Part shown: one piece after another, positions 34,080 to 45,189 of the stretch | Layout of the letters: each line of letters begins with the position of its first letter | Numbering within the stretch: position 1 is the stretch's first letter | NCBI RefSeq assembly: GCF_011386835.1 | Contig: NC_088809.1 | Coordinates: 18,692,637 to 18,756,636 of the forward strand | Source of the DNA: Chrysemys picta bellii | Lineage: Eukaryota > Chordata > Testudines > Emydidae | Reading direction: 5' to 3' | DNA length: 64,000 nt | Program-made: the position numbers and the translations under genes | The notes under the pieces: generated by a model | Told to the model about the DNA's origin: nothing | The model's input: only the letters and a program-made list of their open reading frames with translations | The model's database searches: none

Positions 34080-35574
34080 AGACTGATTCCCATCACAACC
34101 AGTTTCTCGGTTGGGGTGTTTACTTTCAGTCTTCCATCCTGCCCAAGTCCCTTGCTCATTTTGATTCCCCTGCATGGTTGACCAAGGCTTGATTTTAACT
34201 AGATCTATGCCAAGCTTATTGAGCAAATAGTCAATTTTCTGAAAAATGCATTTTTCAGGGCACCAAAACTATCTGCAAATTCAGGGTGAATTCAACAAAT
34301 GATTTTGGTCAAAAAACTCTGTAACCTCAAAAATGTCTATTTTTATTCAACATTCAAAACATTTCGTTTGACCCAAATGATTTTTTTTTTTGGTGTTTTG
34401 TCTTGCCAACTCCGCACCCCCACAAAAACAATTTCAATTTTGCTTTGAAATGTTTTGAGGGGGATGGGGTGGCTGAACCAAAAAATCCACTTATTCACTC
34501 AGCATTAATTGTAAATTCTGTTGGTTCTGTTCTTGCCCCCCGATCCTCCCTGTCCTGGGACATTAGCTTGTCTGCCAACTGCTTTGTATTGGCCTTCAAT
34601 TTACTCTCCATAGTTGTTTGGAAACCCCAATTATCTCATTGGACTGGTGTGCGACGTGAGCCTGGATTATCCTTTGTGCACATGTTTGATGGCTGGATCC
34701 AGACCAGCTCCCCCTTCACCTCTTGTGCCATGATAGGTAACCAATCGATTTCCCCACTTTAGACTAGACATTTTTTGCAGTTTTCTTGGGAGAAGGGAAG
34801 GATGCTTTTGAAAGGGACACGCTCTGCACCCAGGGATCTTCAGCCATCATGCAGGAGAAATTTTTTTCAGGTTACTTTCTGATTGTAACAGAAACATCGG
34901 TTACCTATGAGGAAAAGGCCTTCTGCTTGATCTTTTCTCCCATATCATTACAGCCACCCTTCTGGTTTACAACTGAGGTTAGCCCGTGGTCTTTTACATT
35001 TCTTTGATGTACAGAACCTTCAGCACTTGAAAGGAGGTTCCTTATAGACAAAGCTTGGCTATCATTCAGTACCTATACTCTTTAATTCTGTGAAAACAGA
35101 TTCATGCTCTGAAAAAGTCAATTACTACTAAGTTTTATATCCAGCGAGTAAATTGCCATCTCCTATTATCCCCCACCCACCTATGACAATTTTCCACAGC
35201 ACATTGTTTGAGATGTAGTCGCTTGGTTTCTTTGAGAGGAGAAAAGAACACTTAGGACTATTCCTGGACAATTTGCTATTGTAACCACCATTTTCATTAC
35301 TCTAAGAAGAAAAACTGCATTTATTTGCCTGGCTTGCCGTCCTGAAAGATCACATATGCAGTATATCTTACCGTGTCTAAACCATGAAATGATTCTGAAA
35401 ATAAGATTACAATTGGAATTTCTGAACTGCTAAGTTTGCTGACAAACAACCTCCTTTGTAATTGCATCGGTATGAGAGCCTGCTGTTGCACAGTTAAACC
35501 CATTTCTACTGGCTTAAAAAAAAAAAAAAAGGCAGGAGGAGAAGTGTAGATTTTTTATTTAAAGGGAGTGTGTA
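34080..35574. other. Noncoding stretch with an AT-rich block
   Basis: The block 34215-34450 has 'gaaaaatgcatttttcaggg' and 'caaaacatttcgtttgaccc'. It may belong to the same old AT-rich repeat as 20030-20260. A run of about 14 A lies at 35517-35530. No gene was seen. Confidence 0.4.
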
Positions 35575-35765
35575 TAATGGAGCCAGGAATCCAAGGTTAC
35601 TCAGCCACTCGCATGCTGGGTGACCGTGAGCAAATTGCTTCACTCATGTGACTCAGTTTCCCCCATCTGTAAGGTGTGGCTAATATATTCACCAGCCTCA
35701 CATGCAGGTTTGAGGCTTACTTAAAATTGTAAAACTGTTTTAAGCTCTTAAGACCCCTGGTTCTC
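35575..35765 (+). repeat. CORE-SINE (MIR-type), degraded
   Basis: It contains 'gggtgaccgtgagcaaattg', 'gtgactcagtttcccccatc', 'tgtaaggtgtggctaatat' and 'ctgttttaagctctta' in the order of a plus-strand MIR-type element. Confidence 0.65.
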
Positions 35766-35937
35766 TAGCAGTATGGATTTAAGCATTATTGTTTCTACGG
35801 TCAGGCAGGCCCAAACTTGCGAAGGGTTTGGACGTGGCTATTTGAGTGGTCTCAGGAAATCAGGCCGCAGGTACCTGAACAGGCAGCCAAAGTTAGAGAT
35901 CACTTTGTAGTTGAGCCCTCTCTGTCTCACATTTATA

Positions 35938-36352
35938 GTTTAACATAATGGGGTTCTCAAGCAGTGTACCCCTGGGGGTTCGCAGAGGTGTTCCAGGGGG
36001 TACATCAACGCATCTCGATATTTGCCTTGTTTTACAACAGGCTACGTAAAAAGCACTAGCGAAGTCAGTACAAACTAAAATTTCATACAGACAATGACTA
36101 GTTTATACTGCTCAATATACTATAGACTGAAATGCAAGTAAAATGTTTATATTCCAATTGATTTATTTTATAATTATATGGTAAAAATGAGAAAGTCAGC
36201 AATTTTTCAGTACTAGCCTGCTGTGACACTTTTGTATTTTTATGTCTGATTTTTGTAAGCAATAGTTTAAGGGAGGTGACACTTGGGGGTACACCAGACA
36301 AATCAGAAAGGAGTACAGTAGTCTGGAAAGGTTCAGAGCCGCTGGTTTAACA
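35938..36352. mobile_element. hAT-type element (GGTTCTCAA end), 399 bp
   Basis: The element is 35946-36344. The left end is 'taatggggttctcaa' and the right end 'ggttcagagccgctg', degraded inverted repeats. Exact 8-bp duplications gtttaaca are at 35938-35945 and 36345-36352. The interior is AT-rich and noncoding, with 'ccctgggggttcgcag' near the left end and 'acacttgggggtacac' near the right. Confidence 0.85.
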
Positions 36353-36721
36353 TGTAGCCCACCCAGGGAGAAGCCAAGACTCAGAGAGATAAACAACAAC
36401 AAAAGATGACCGAGGCATCAAGCAGGATGGAGCTTGAGTAGCTCTTGGATCATTGGCTCCTCTCCTTTTAGTCCAGTCCTGGTGCTAAGACAGTTAATTA
36501 GAATGGAAACTGATTTACAGTCTGCATATATAGCATAAGTGTTCCCCCAAAACTAGTCACTAGCCAACAGCAGTACTTCCATGCTGGGAAGCTTTTCCTA
36601 CTCTTTACAAACGGAGATGGGGACATATCTCCTTTAATAATCATTTAGCTTGTGCCCACCCCAATATGGATCAGATACTTCTCTCCATGACATACCCAAT
36701 AAAATTAAACACCTACTACTC
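36353..36721. other. Noncoding stretch, nothing identified
   Basis: No coding or repeat signature was seen. Confidence 0.5.
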
Positions 36722-36994
36722 TATTTGTATTCTAGTAGTGCCCAAAGACCCCCAGCTAAGATCAGGGCCCCATTGGGCTAGATACTGCCTAGACACATAG
36801 TAAAATATTCCCTGCTCCAAATTGCATACAATCTAAGACAAAGAATGTGATCATATTGCCTTTTCACAGGCAGGAAACTGAGGCAGTGAGCGATTAAGTG
36901 ACTTGCCCAGAAAACAAATCACATGGGGTGTCTGTAGCAAGGCTGAGAATTAAATCCAGATCGCCAGAATGGCCTTCCCACTAAGACCATCTTT
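36722..36994 (-). repeat. CORE-SINE, full length including L2-like tail
   Basis: On plus it reads tail first: 'tgtattctagtagtgccc', 'agatcagggccccattggg', 'caggcaggaaactgaggcag', 'gtgacttgcccag', then the head 'ccactaagaccatctttcc'. It joins the tRNA head, CORE and L2-like tail in one element. Confidence 0.75.
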
Positions 36995-37050
36995 CCTCTT
37001 TGGGTGCTAAAGTCAACAAGCTCCCGCTGGGGTTACTTTCCCACTAACCT

Positions 37051-37335
37051 AGGGTAAGGCTACACTGCAATCAGAGGTGTGATTGCAGCTCATGTAGACA
37101 TAACTGCACTTGCTTTAATCTAGCTACTTCCGTTATAAATAGCAGTGAAGATGCACTGCACAGCTTTGAGCATGGCCTGTATAAGCCCTCCGTGAACCCT
37201 AGGTATGTACTCATGTTGCTAGCCTGCACCAGGGTCCTGCCACAGGGTCTGCGCTATGCTAGCTAGACTAAAGATAGCATGGGTGTGCCTACCTAAAGTG
37301 CAACCACACCTCTGACTGCAGCGTAGCCATACCCT
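37051..37335. mobile_element. Fold-back element, Harbinger-like
   Basis: Left end 'agggtaaggctacactgcaa' plus 'tcagaggtgtgattgcag'. Right end, in reverse complement, 'agggtatggctacgctgcag' plus 'tcagaggtgtggttgca'. The terminal inverted repeats are about 40 bp. No clear 3-bp duplication was found. Confidence 0.6.
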
Positions 37336-37362
37336 GAGACGAGTGATGTTACCATGTTTCTT

Positions 37363-37571
37363 AGCCCTTGTCTACACTTAAAAGTTTTGTTGTGTTAACT
37401 TTGCCAGTTCAGGGAAGCAAAAAACTATGCTGGTATTATTCTATCTATGCCAGGGCTTTTACTGGCATAAGTAGGTTGGCAATAATAGATATGTTTCTTA
37501 AAAAACAAAAACAAAAAAACACTCCTAACAGGCATAGTTATGTTGGTAAAACTAAGTTTAGACCAAGCCGA
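37363..37571. mobile_element. Fold-back element, Harbinger-like, degraded
   Basis: The left end 'ttagcccttgtctacactta' pairs imperfectly with the right end 'aagtttagaccaagccga'. The interior is noncoding with an A-rich run at 37500-37520. Confidence 0.45.
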
Positions 37572-37890
37572 AGTCCCACTTCACGACTCCTTTTCCCACT
37601 TACACGGGGTTGGAGATGGCCGTGAATCTTCACCACTCCATCTGGTCCATGGCATGGGTTTGTAAGTCTTGGAGTTCCAGTCCTTTTCTCTTCAGATTTC
37701 TCGACAGTCTTTCCATTATGTCCTCTGTCTTCCACATCCTTACTTCCTATCCTCTTCCATCAATGCTTTCTTTGCTGGTCGTTCTTCTCCCATACTTATT
37801 TTATGTCCAGACCACCTTGAACATGTGCTCTCTGGTCTATCGGTCACCGAAGCCCAAGTTCATCTTCCCCCTAACTTCTTCGGTGCATAC

Positions 37891-38423
37891 TCCGTCTACA
37901 GGGCCGGTGCAACCATTTAGGCAACCTAGGCGGTCGCTAGGGCACTAGGATTTGGGGGGGCGCCATTTTCTTCGGCAGTGACCGCGGCGGCCGGATCTTC
38001 GGCCGCCCCGGTCACCGCCGGCATTTAGGCAGAGGGAGCTGGGGCAGTGGAGCGCGGGGAGGGCCGCCTGCAGGAAGGGGAAGGGGCGGCATGCAGGGGA
38101 ATTCCCCGGCCCAGCTCACCCCTGCCCCACCTCCTCCCCGAGCACGCTGTGGCTGCTTCACTTCTCCCGCCTCCCAGGCTTGCGGCACCTAAGCTGATTG
38201 GCGCCACAAGCCTGGGAGGCGGGAGAAGTGAAGCAGCGACAGCGTGCTCGGGGAGGAGGCGGGGCAGGGGTGAGCTGGGGTGGGGGGGGTGCCTCAGGGT
38301 GGGGAGCTGCCGGAGGGGGGGCGCCTCAGGGCAGAGGGGGGGGAGCTGCCGTGCGGGGGTGGGGCGCAAGGTGGAAGTTTCGCCTAGGGCGCGAAACATC
38401 CTTCCACCGGCCCTGTCCGTCTA
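37891..38423. mobile_element. hAT-type element (CAGGGCCGGTGCAA end), 517 bp, with internal hairpin
   Basis: The element is 37899-38415. It starts CAGGGCCGGTG and ends CACCGGCCCTG, with exact 8-bp duplications tccgtcta at 37891-37898 and 38416-38423. Inside is a 73-bp inverted repeat (38110-38182 and 38207-38279) with one mismatch and a 24-nt loop. The long frames on both strands (38025-38399 minus, 38047-38478 plus) share a mirrored peptide because of this hairpin and are not genes. It is strongly GC-rich. Confidence 0.92.
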
Positions 38424-38650
38424 CCCTCCGCTTGCCTGTCATTCTTCTCAGTATGTTAGTTTTTTGCTACCTCCGTGAGACCCACCATTTCCAAATTATA
38501 TAGCAGGCAGGGACAAACACATGCAGCATACACTTTTCCTTGCAGTTTTACTTAATTGCTGGTCCCACAATACTCCTGCCACCTTTTTCACTCCTGCCCA
38601 TGCACCTTGGGTTGTTCTTTTCAATTCTCCAGATCCCTCTCCAGTAACAC

Positions 38651-38913
38651 TAAGGGTATGTCTTCTCTGCAACTAAACACCCACTTCTGGCCCATGTCAA
38701 CTGACTCGGGTTTGCAGGGCTATAAAACTGCAGTGTAGACACTCAGGCTGGAGGTCAGGCTCTGGGACCCCATGAGGGGGGAGGGTCTCAGAACCTGGGC
38801 TCCAGCCCAAGCTCGAATGTCTATACTGCAATTTCATAGCCCCACAGCCCGAGCTCAAGTCTTCAGACCTGGATCAGCCATGGGTGTTTTATTGCAGTGT
38901 AAATATACTCTAA
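38651..38913. mobile_element. Harbinger-like fold-back element with TAA duplication
   Basis: The element is 38654-38910, flanked by TAA on both sides. The left half 'gggtatgtcttctctgcaac' and 'caactgactcgggtttgcag' mirrors the right half 'attgcagtgtaaatatactc'. The middle 'gggaccccatgagggggga' is the centre of the fold-back. Confidence 0.7.
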
Positions 38914-40650
38914 GCGTACTTCCCAAGTACACAAATTCTTCCTTCTGCTTCAGCTTCTCTTCCGAAGCTTCAGTCAACAGCTCTTCTGGAGTTATGCAAG
39001 TCGGGAAGATAGAAGTTCTCTCTTGAGTTCGGACCCAGCCTCAGTGTCTCTTTCATTAAATGAGAAGGGGGGAAACAATGAGAGAGACAAAACACCTGCC
39101 CAATCTCAACCCACCGAAGGGAAGAATAAAATAAAGCCACAACTTTGTGGCGACCAGAGCATCACCAAAGATGCAGCACACACTGGAAATTCTGCCAATG
39201 TTGGGGTTGTCTGGGCCCACAGATGCTTTTAGGCAAAGGATTTCATGTGCACACCAAGCTCAAAGTGAAAGTCCAGACACAGCTTCTTCCATAGGCTTGC
39301 TGCACTAAGTGTATTCCTTGTAGAGTTTTGGGATTTTTTTTTTAAATAAATACGATGGCTAATAGCTCTGTAATTAGAATTGGCAGAAGTAAGCTATTAG
39401 ATTTATTCAATAACCATTTTAACCATTTAACAGAGGGCTGTGTTTCAACATGTTACGCTCTGCCCTACTTACAAGTTTATTCCTTTAAAAGGTTTAGCTA
39501 TAAATCCGGGATAGTAATGTATTGCTACCCTGGGACGTGCTTTCGCAAGCTATTGGTGTGTGTTTTGGAGGAGCCGTGATACCCAAGTCTGAAGGAGGGT
39601 CTGATCCTGACCTCATACCGATGTCAATCAGGAGTAACTCCTCATTGCAATCAGTGGAGTTATAAAAACAGTGCAAAAGGAAGATCAGGCCCAGAACATT
39701 TTCAGTACAAGAGATGTGCACCAAGCACCGGAACCAAAGCCCATTGCAGACAACGGGAGGCTTTTCCTTGACTCCAATGGGCTTTGGATTGGATCCCCAA
39801 AACAGCGTATTGCTATTCAAGTGTGGGCCTTAGCATTTTACTTTTAAACAAATGCTTTCAAACACTTTGGGAGGGGAGGGACTTTGAACTGTATCCTTCT
39901 ACTGTGAACATAGTTCCTAATGAAATTATGAGGGGGAGGAAATTTAAACTGACCACTCCACATTACTGTTTTGCATACAGTCAGGCCAAATGCAGATGCC
40001 TAAAATTAGGCCCTTAAATCCATTTTTAGGATCTTGGCAACATGATTTTTCAAAGGTCTGATCGGTGATTTTACAGCTGTGCTTGGAAAGGACTTTTGTA
40101 AGCTTTAGTAGTTACTGGGTTTGTTTGTTTGTTTTGTGTTTTTAAATACAGTACCAGAGGGATGTATGGCGCTTTACCAAATAGTAAAAAAAGACATTTT
40201 GCCTATCAGGGGTTACTATTAAAGTTAGATCTAGTACAGCAAGCAACACCACAGGGAGAAGGTCAAGAGGTAGGTTGTCAGTTGCTTTATAAAAAAAAAA
40301 TCTTGTTCTAAGTTCAGGAAGTGAAAGCAGGAGTAAAAAAAGCCCAACTACCACCCAAAACCACAAGACTAGAAGTGAGCCTAGGAAGGCCAGCCAAACA
40401 TAGCTAGTAGAGCTGAGCAGGAAATTAGTTCTCCCCGACCCCACCCCTACAGCAAATTCCAAGAATAAGAAAAAATTGTTTGTCAAAATATTGATTTTAC
40501 GTATTTATTGACAAAAACAGGACATTTCCCCTGGAAGTTTCCACATCAACAAAATAACCATTTTCTGTCAACAACTCTTGGACTCTTGGATGGAAATTGT
40601 TTGACTAGTTCTAGTGGAGTCTTTAGGGAGGGATCTGAAAGAGTAAGGTT
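38914..40650. other. Noncoding stretch with an AT-rich block
   Basis: One dispersed repeat (39585-39695) is listed separately. An AT-rich 'attgacaaaaacaggacatt' block lies at 40485-40610. Frames up to 114 codons are not protein-like. Confidence 0.4.
39585..39695. repeat. Dispersed 'tctgatcctgac...aggccc' repeat, copy 1
   Basis: It contains 'gtctgatcctgacctcat', 'caggagtaactcctcattgc', 'tcagtggagttataaaaac' and 'gatcaggccc'. Related copies are at 45675-45770, 50930-51042 and 59685-59772. It has internal inverted symmetry around 'ggagtaactcc'. Confidence 0.4.
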
Positions 40651-40897
40651 ATCATTTATATTACAGTAGCATCTAGAGACCGCAACCAAGTTTGGTTGCA
40701 ATAGAGTAAGACAGTCCCTGCCCCGAAGGGCTTACAGTCAAAATAGGCAAGACAGCAAAAGGGCGTGAGAAAGGAAAGATTCTGATCCCCGCTTTACAGA
40801 GGAGGAGCGGAGACACAGTGATGAAGGGACATGCCCAAGGTCACGCAGGAAGTCTGTCCCAGTCCCATGCCTTAACCACAAGGCCATGCTTCCTCTC
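40651..40897 (-). repeat. CORE-SINE, full length including L2-like tail
   Basis: On plus the order is 'attacagtagcatctagaga', 'ccccgaagggcttacagtca', 'gctttacagaggaggagcgg', 'ccaaggtcacgcaggaagtc', then the head 'cttaaccacaaggccatgc'. Confidence 0.75.
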
Positions 40898-41300
40898 TAC
40901 AGTTGCACATGATTATTACCGGCATGAGACGCAGCATTTAAACCAAAATACAGCATCCCTCTGTGGACTTCCCCTTTCTCCTACCTACCCGAGAATGTGA
41001 ATGGACACCTCCCCTACAGAGGGTGAAAAAGGCTTCATGGGATCAGCCCAGTGTGCTCAGCTGATGCATGGTCACTATATATAACTGGATCCTAATAAAC
41101 TTTTCTCTAACAGACTTCACTGTGCTTTCTATGTCATTCTGTGGAAAGCTGGTGGAACTAGGAGAAGCAACATATGTATATAAGCCCCTCTAAATACCAA
41201 ACTAAACAAACTTACCAGAACAGCTGAGAATGACAGCTGCTCCAATCTAGAAAGCTAAATAAGTGCACAAATCGAAGCCAGTATAACCTAGAGTCAATAG
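40898..41300. other. Noncoding stretch, nothing identified
   Basis: No coding or repeat signature was seen. Confidence 0.5.
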
Positions 41301-41574
41301 TTCATTATTGTTTGTATTGCAGTAGTGCCTAGAACTTAAAAGGCCCCAATCAAGATTGGGCCACCAATGGGGCAGGCACCATAGTGTCCACAAAGTTTGC
41401 ACCCCTCTCCTGAAGAGTTTACAGTCTAAATGGAAAGACAAAAAGGCAGAGGATAAACAAAGGGAAGTGACTTGCCCAAAAATCACACAACAAATCAGTG
41501 GCAGAGCCAGGAGTACAATCCAGGGCTCCTGAGTTCCAGTCCAGTGGCCTAGCCACTAGGCCACCCTGCCTCTC
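41301..41574 (-). repeat. CORE-SINE, full length including L2-like tail
   Basis: On plus it runs 'ttcattattgtttgtattgc', 'agtagtgcctagaac', 'gagtttacagtctaaatgg', 'gaagtgacttgcccaaaaat', 'gtggcagagccaggagtac', then the tRNA-like head 'ctagccactaggccaccctg'. It is the cleanest complete copy of this SINE in the window. Confidence 0.85.
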
Positions 41575-43392
41575 AATCCAAACGTTTCAGTGGAGCAACT
41601 TTTAAGGCATACGCACTTCCATAAAGCCACGTCACTCCCATTATCAATGCCGTTTTGATCTGCCAGCCCTTCAGCAAAGCCTCATGGTCACCTGTTATCA
41701 GCGGACACATCTCCGGATGATCAGTAATCTCAGGCCTCAAAAACTCCTCCATATGAATCCCAAAACCAGCGGTATTCGTGGCCAGGAAGAGAAAGGCCCT
41801 TGCAGCTATCAACAGGGCTCTGTGTCTTAGTTTTGTAGTGTTTAACTATCCTTATCGAAAGCCACTTACCAGATCACACACTTACACCCCGACACCTTCC
41901 CGGAGACCAGCCTCTGGAGCCAAAAAGCAATTCACAATTCCTGGAGAGAGACAAAAGATTGAGCATGAGGTTAAGAATTGTGCCACCAGGAGTCCCTGAA
42001 GATTCTTGGAAAGCACACAGGGCACAATGCTGACCCTGACTATCACAGAGAAGGCTCCACGCCTAGGTACCGGCCTCTCAAGTTCATCGCTGGAGGAATG
42101 GGGTGAGCTGGCACCTCAGTGGAGTCATCCCACCCCATCCCCCAAGGTTCATGGACCCTGTTAAAAGGGAGCCCCTTTTTGAGTCTTCGCCGCATCGGCC
42201 TGACACCTGCTTTCCTCTGGTTGTCTTATAATGTACAGCCCCAGTTTTGTTGGGTGCTGTACGACAACTTCTCTCCTGGGAGGTCACACCCATTTCAGCC
42301 CCACCCTGAAACCTGAGCCCTAATCCTGTCTACCTCGTCCCCCACAACTTTCCTCATCCGTTGGGCAAGTCTTCAGCATGTCCCAGTTCTCTCTAGCTGA
42401 CAGCTCAGCCTGTGGGCAGGTGAGTCCCTTTCCTGCACGTGGTCAGTTTTCAGGGAGCACAGATTGTAGGGATTGATGTTTCTACACTTTAACCTGCACC
42501 TCCTGACTTAGTCATGCCCCTGACACAACTAGCATTTGAGCACCTGGGGCAACCCTGATCCTTCTGAACGAGACAGTGGGTGGGCTTCTCTTCTCTGCTC
42601 CCTTGGCACGCACAAGCCACTGGGCTCTCAGAGACCTTGATACAGCCAAACACTGGCTTGGAAAATTTCCTCCTCCTCAGTTTCTGTCTGAGCCCTTACA
42701 CAGGCTCTCAGCTGACCACTCACTCTTGTGATCAGAAAAAAAATATATCAATCAGAATTTGTTGATTTAGCAAAATAAAAAAAAACCCACTTCAGGATTG
42801 TGTCCATTTTGAGAAAGTTCTGCCAGAAGCCAGGCAGGTGTCTGATGAAACCCTACCTGCCAGACAAGTTTTGAAACCTGCCTGGTTTCCAGCAGCCAGG
42901 CTATGGAAGCCGAAAGCCCAGAAGCCCTGGCTCCCAGTTCTCCATCAGCCCCGGCTGCAGGGTAGCCCAATGGGTGCCGTGCCCTGGAGACAGGGTTCCC
43001 AGCAGGTCTGGGCAGAGAACGGTGATTCCATTTAGGAAAAAATTCACAATTTGGGGATTTTGTTAGGAATTGAAACAAAACCAGATCTCAAAAATCTCCA
43101 TGAACTGCAATGACCATTCTCTACCCAACCCTACCACTCCCTCCTGTCCAAACTTCCAGTGCCTTGATTTGCCCATCTGAGAAATGAGAACAGCTCACTG
43201 CAGACCTCACTGGGATGTTGTGAGCACAAGTCACGATGTCTGTGAAGTGAGGGCACGAGAGAAGCGTGCACATTATCCCGGCAGAACCATCCCTCTAGTA
43301 AGCCCCTTTTAAACAACTCTTTGGAGTGAGAGCTCAGAGTTCATTAATATATGGCAGCCACCGAGCTATCTGCCGGATCAGAACTGCTCTCC
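41575..43392. other. Noncoding stretch, minor repeats only
   Basis: A MIR-type core may lie at 43147-43255 ('tttgcccatctgagaaatga'). The stretch 42770-43130 has repeat-like wording ('attttgttaggaattgaaac') but no ends were defined. No gene was seen. Confidence 0.4.
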
Positions 43393-43626
43393 TTATTCAG
43401 AGAGACAAGGTGGGTGAGGCAATATCTTTTATTGGACCAGCTTCTGTAGGTGAGCGAGAGAAACTTCCAAGCTCACACAGAGCTCTTCTTCAGGTCTCGG
43501 AAATGTACTCAGAGTGTCACAGCTAGATACAGAAGTTGGTCCAACAAAAGCTATTACCTCACCCAGCCTGTCTCTCTAATATCCCGCTACCAATGGTTAC
43601 AATAACACTGCATATTCTTTATTCAG
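43393..43626 (+). mobile_element. Hairpin retroelement, family 2, copy A, with 8-bp duplication
   Basis: The element is about 43401-43618. The left arm 'agagacaaggtgggtgaggc' (43401-43447) is the inverse of the right arm ending 'acctcacccagcctgtctct' (to about 43576). A tail 'aatatcccgctaccaatggt' to 'aacactgcat' follows. ttattcag lies at 43393-43400 and 43619-43626. The layout matches family 1: inverted arm, loop, forward arm, short tail. The loop is larger, about 75 nt. Confidence 0.7.
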
Positions 43627-43727
43627 GGCATTTACTTTAAGCTTAAAAAAAAAGCCATGTTTGCTCTTGAGTGATGTTTAATAAAAGCTGGGGATTTTTA
43701 AAAGTTCTTATGGTAATAGGATCCCAT

Positions 43728-43752
43728 GGGGGGGGGGCGGGGGGGGGGGGGG
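43728..43752. repeat. Poly-G tract
   Basis: Nearly pure G over 25 bp with one C; a possible quadruplex-forming tract or assembly-sensitive site. Confidence 0.9.
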
Positions 43753-44111
43753 AAGCAGCATTTGAAGTGAATAGCATTGTGCAGAAGCCTTTACAGAGAG
43801 AGACTGTGGAGAGTGTTCTGGTAAAGGGTTCATATGACTATTGAGGTCAATCGGACTTCCAGTGACCTCCATGATTTGGGATCAGGCCCTCAATGAGTGG
43901 GCCTAGGGTGGCACATAAATATATTCACCATGACCAGAATTTCAATTAATCCACATTGTGACATATCTAGGGTACTGTAAAGATGACACTTGGGCTTAGT
44001 GTACATGTGAAAATTGGGACAGCCCAAAATGCAGATAGTTTAGAACACAAGACGCATCCCTGACCTCTGTGCAGCCATCCAGCTGAAAAGAGATTCCAAA
44101 CAGGTAGGGTT

Positions 44112-44331
44112 CAATCCTGCACTAACAACAAGGAGTCTGATGGCACCTTAAAGACTAACAGATTTATTTGGGCATAAGCTTTCATGGGTAAAAACCTCAT
44201 TTCTTCAGATGAAGAAGCGAGGTTTATGCCCAAATAAATCTGTTAGTCTTTAAGGTGCCACCAGACTCCTTGTTGTTTTTGTAGATACAGACTAACATGG
44301 CTACCCCCTGATACTTGACAATCCTGCACTA
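44112..44331 (+). mobile_element. Hairpin retroelement, family 1, copy C, with 13-bp target duplication
   Basis: The element is about 44125-44318. Arms start 'aacaacaaggagtctgatgg' and end 'accagactccttgttgtttt', followed by the tail 'acagactaacatggctac' and 'ccctgatact'. The 13-bp caatcctgcacta is repeated exactly at 44112-44124 and 44319-44331. The loop junction differs from copy A because part of the forward arm is missing near 44225. Confidence 0.82.
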
Positions 44332-45189
44332 TCCACCCCTGAAGCCCCTTTCACATCTAGCTGGGATCCCCCCACCTCAATCCCACTTAGCAATATGAGA
44401 AGAGCAGAGTGGTCATTGTTTCATGTAGCAGGGGTTGAGGAGTCCACATTTCTAAAACCAAACCAGCTCTTTGTTAAGCAGTGCTACCACTGCAGGTAAT
44501 ATTCCAGCCATGTGCACACAGACTAGCTTCCTGGTGCCTCCTCCAAACTCTTCCCTCCAAGTTCCATGCAGATTGCTACAGTCATGACCCTTTGGCACTG
44601 GTTTGTGATACCCCAAGCTGAGAACCCCTGGTGTATCATTTTCGAAGAAGGATAGGCAGTGTTCACCCTTCACGACCTTTCAGAAATACCACTGCTCTGG
44701 TTATCAGGACGGGGATTAATTTGGTGCTGAAATCTCCCCCTGCAGGATAGAACATGAGGCTAGCTACTGCACCAGTGATGACTTGTCAAACCTTTGTTTA
44801 GCGCTAGTTGATCTCGTGTGTGAACAATGGAGCTAAAGTATTATCTCCTTACAGCTATCAGCACCATGGGTTACCACCACATGTAGCAGACCCCAGCACT
44901 CCCAAGGCAATAAATACCAAGTGCAATGAAACCTGTAATGAAATCTCAGACTAAGAGGCTATTGATTGTCTAATATTTTCTTTTAAAATGTACATGAATG
45001 GGAGAAGATGCTTTTTTGGGGGAAGACAGTCAATGGCTCAAGCAAAGGGGCCAGAAGGAAATGCCACAGATATTGTGCTTACTCCAAAGTAGCCTGATTT
45101 TGCAACAAACACTTTCAGGCATGTATCTCCATTCTCCTGACAAGCTTTAATTAGGCATCAAAACACTCCTGTGAGGAAAGTATATTACT
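44332..45189. other. Noncoding stretch, possible degraded hAT end
   Basis: 'gctgagaacccctg' at about 44618-44631 resembles a hAT terminus and 'caggggttgagga' at about 44429 could be its partner. The flanks show no duplication, so it is not called as a separate element. Confidence 0.35.

Noticed and set aside
38025..38478. 124- and 143-codon frames on opposite strands with the same internal peptide
   Set aside because: The shared peptide is produced by the 73-bp inverted repeat inside the hAT element.
44429..44639. Additional hAT element with 'caggggttgagga' and 'ctgagaacccctg' ends
   Set aside because: The termini are suggestive, but the flanking 8-mers (tcatgtag and gtgtatca) do not match.
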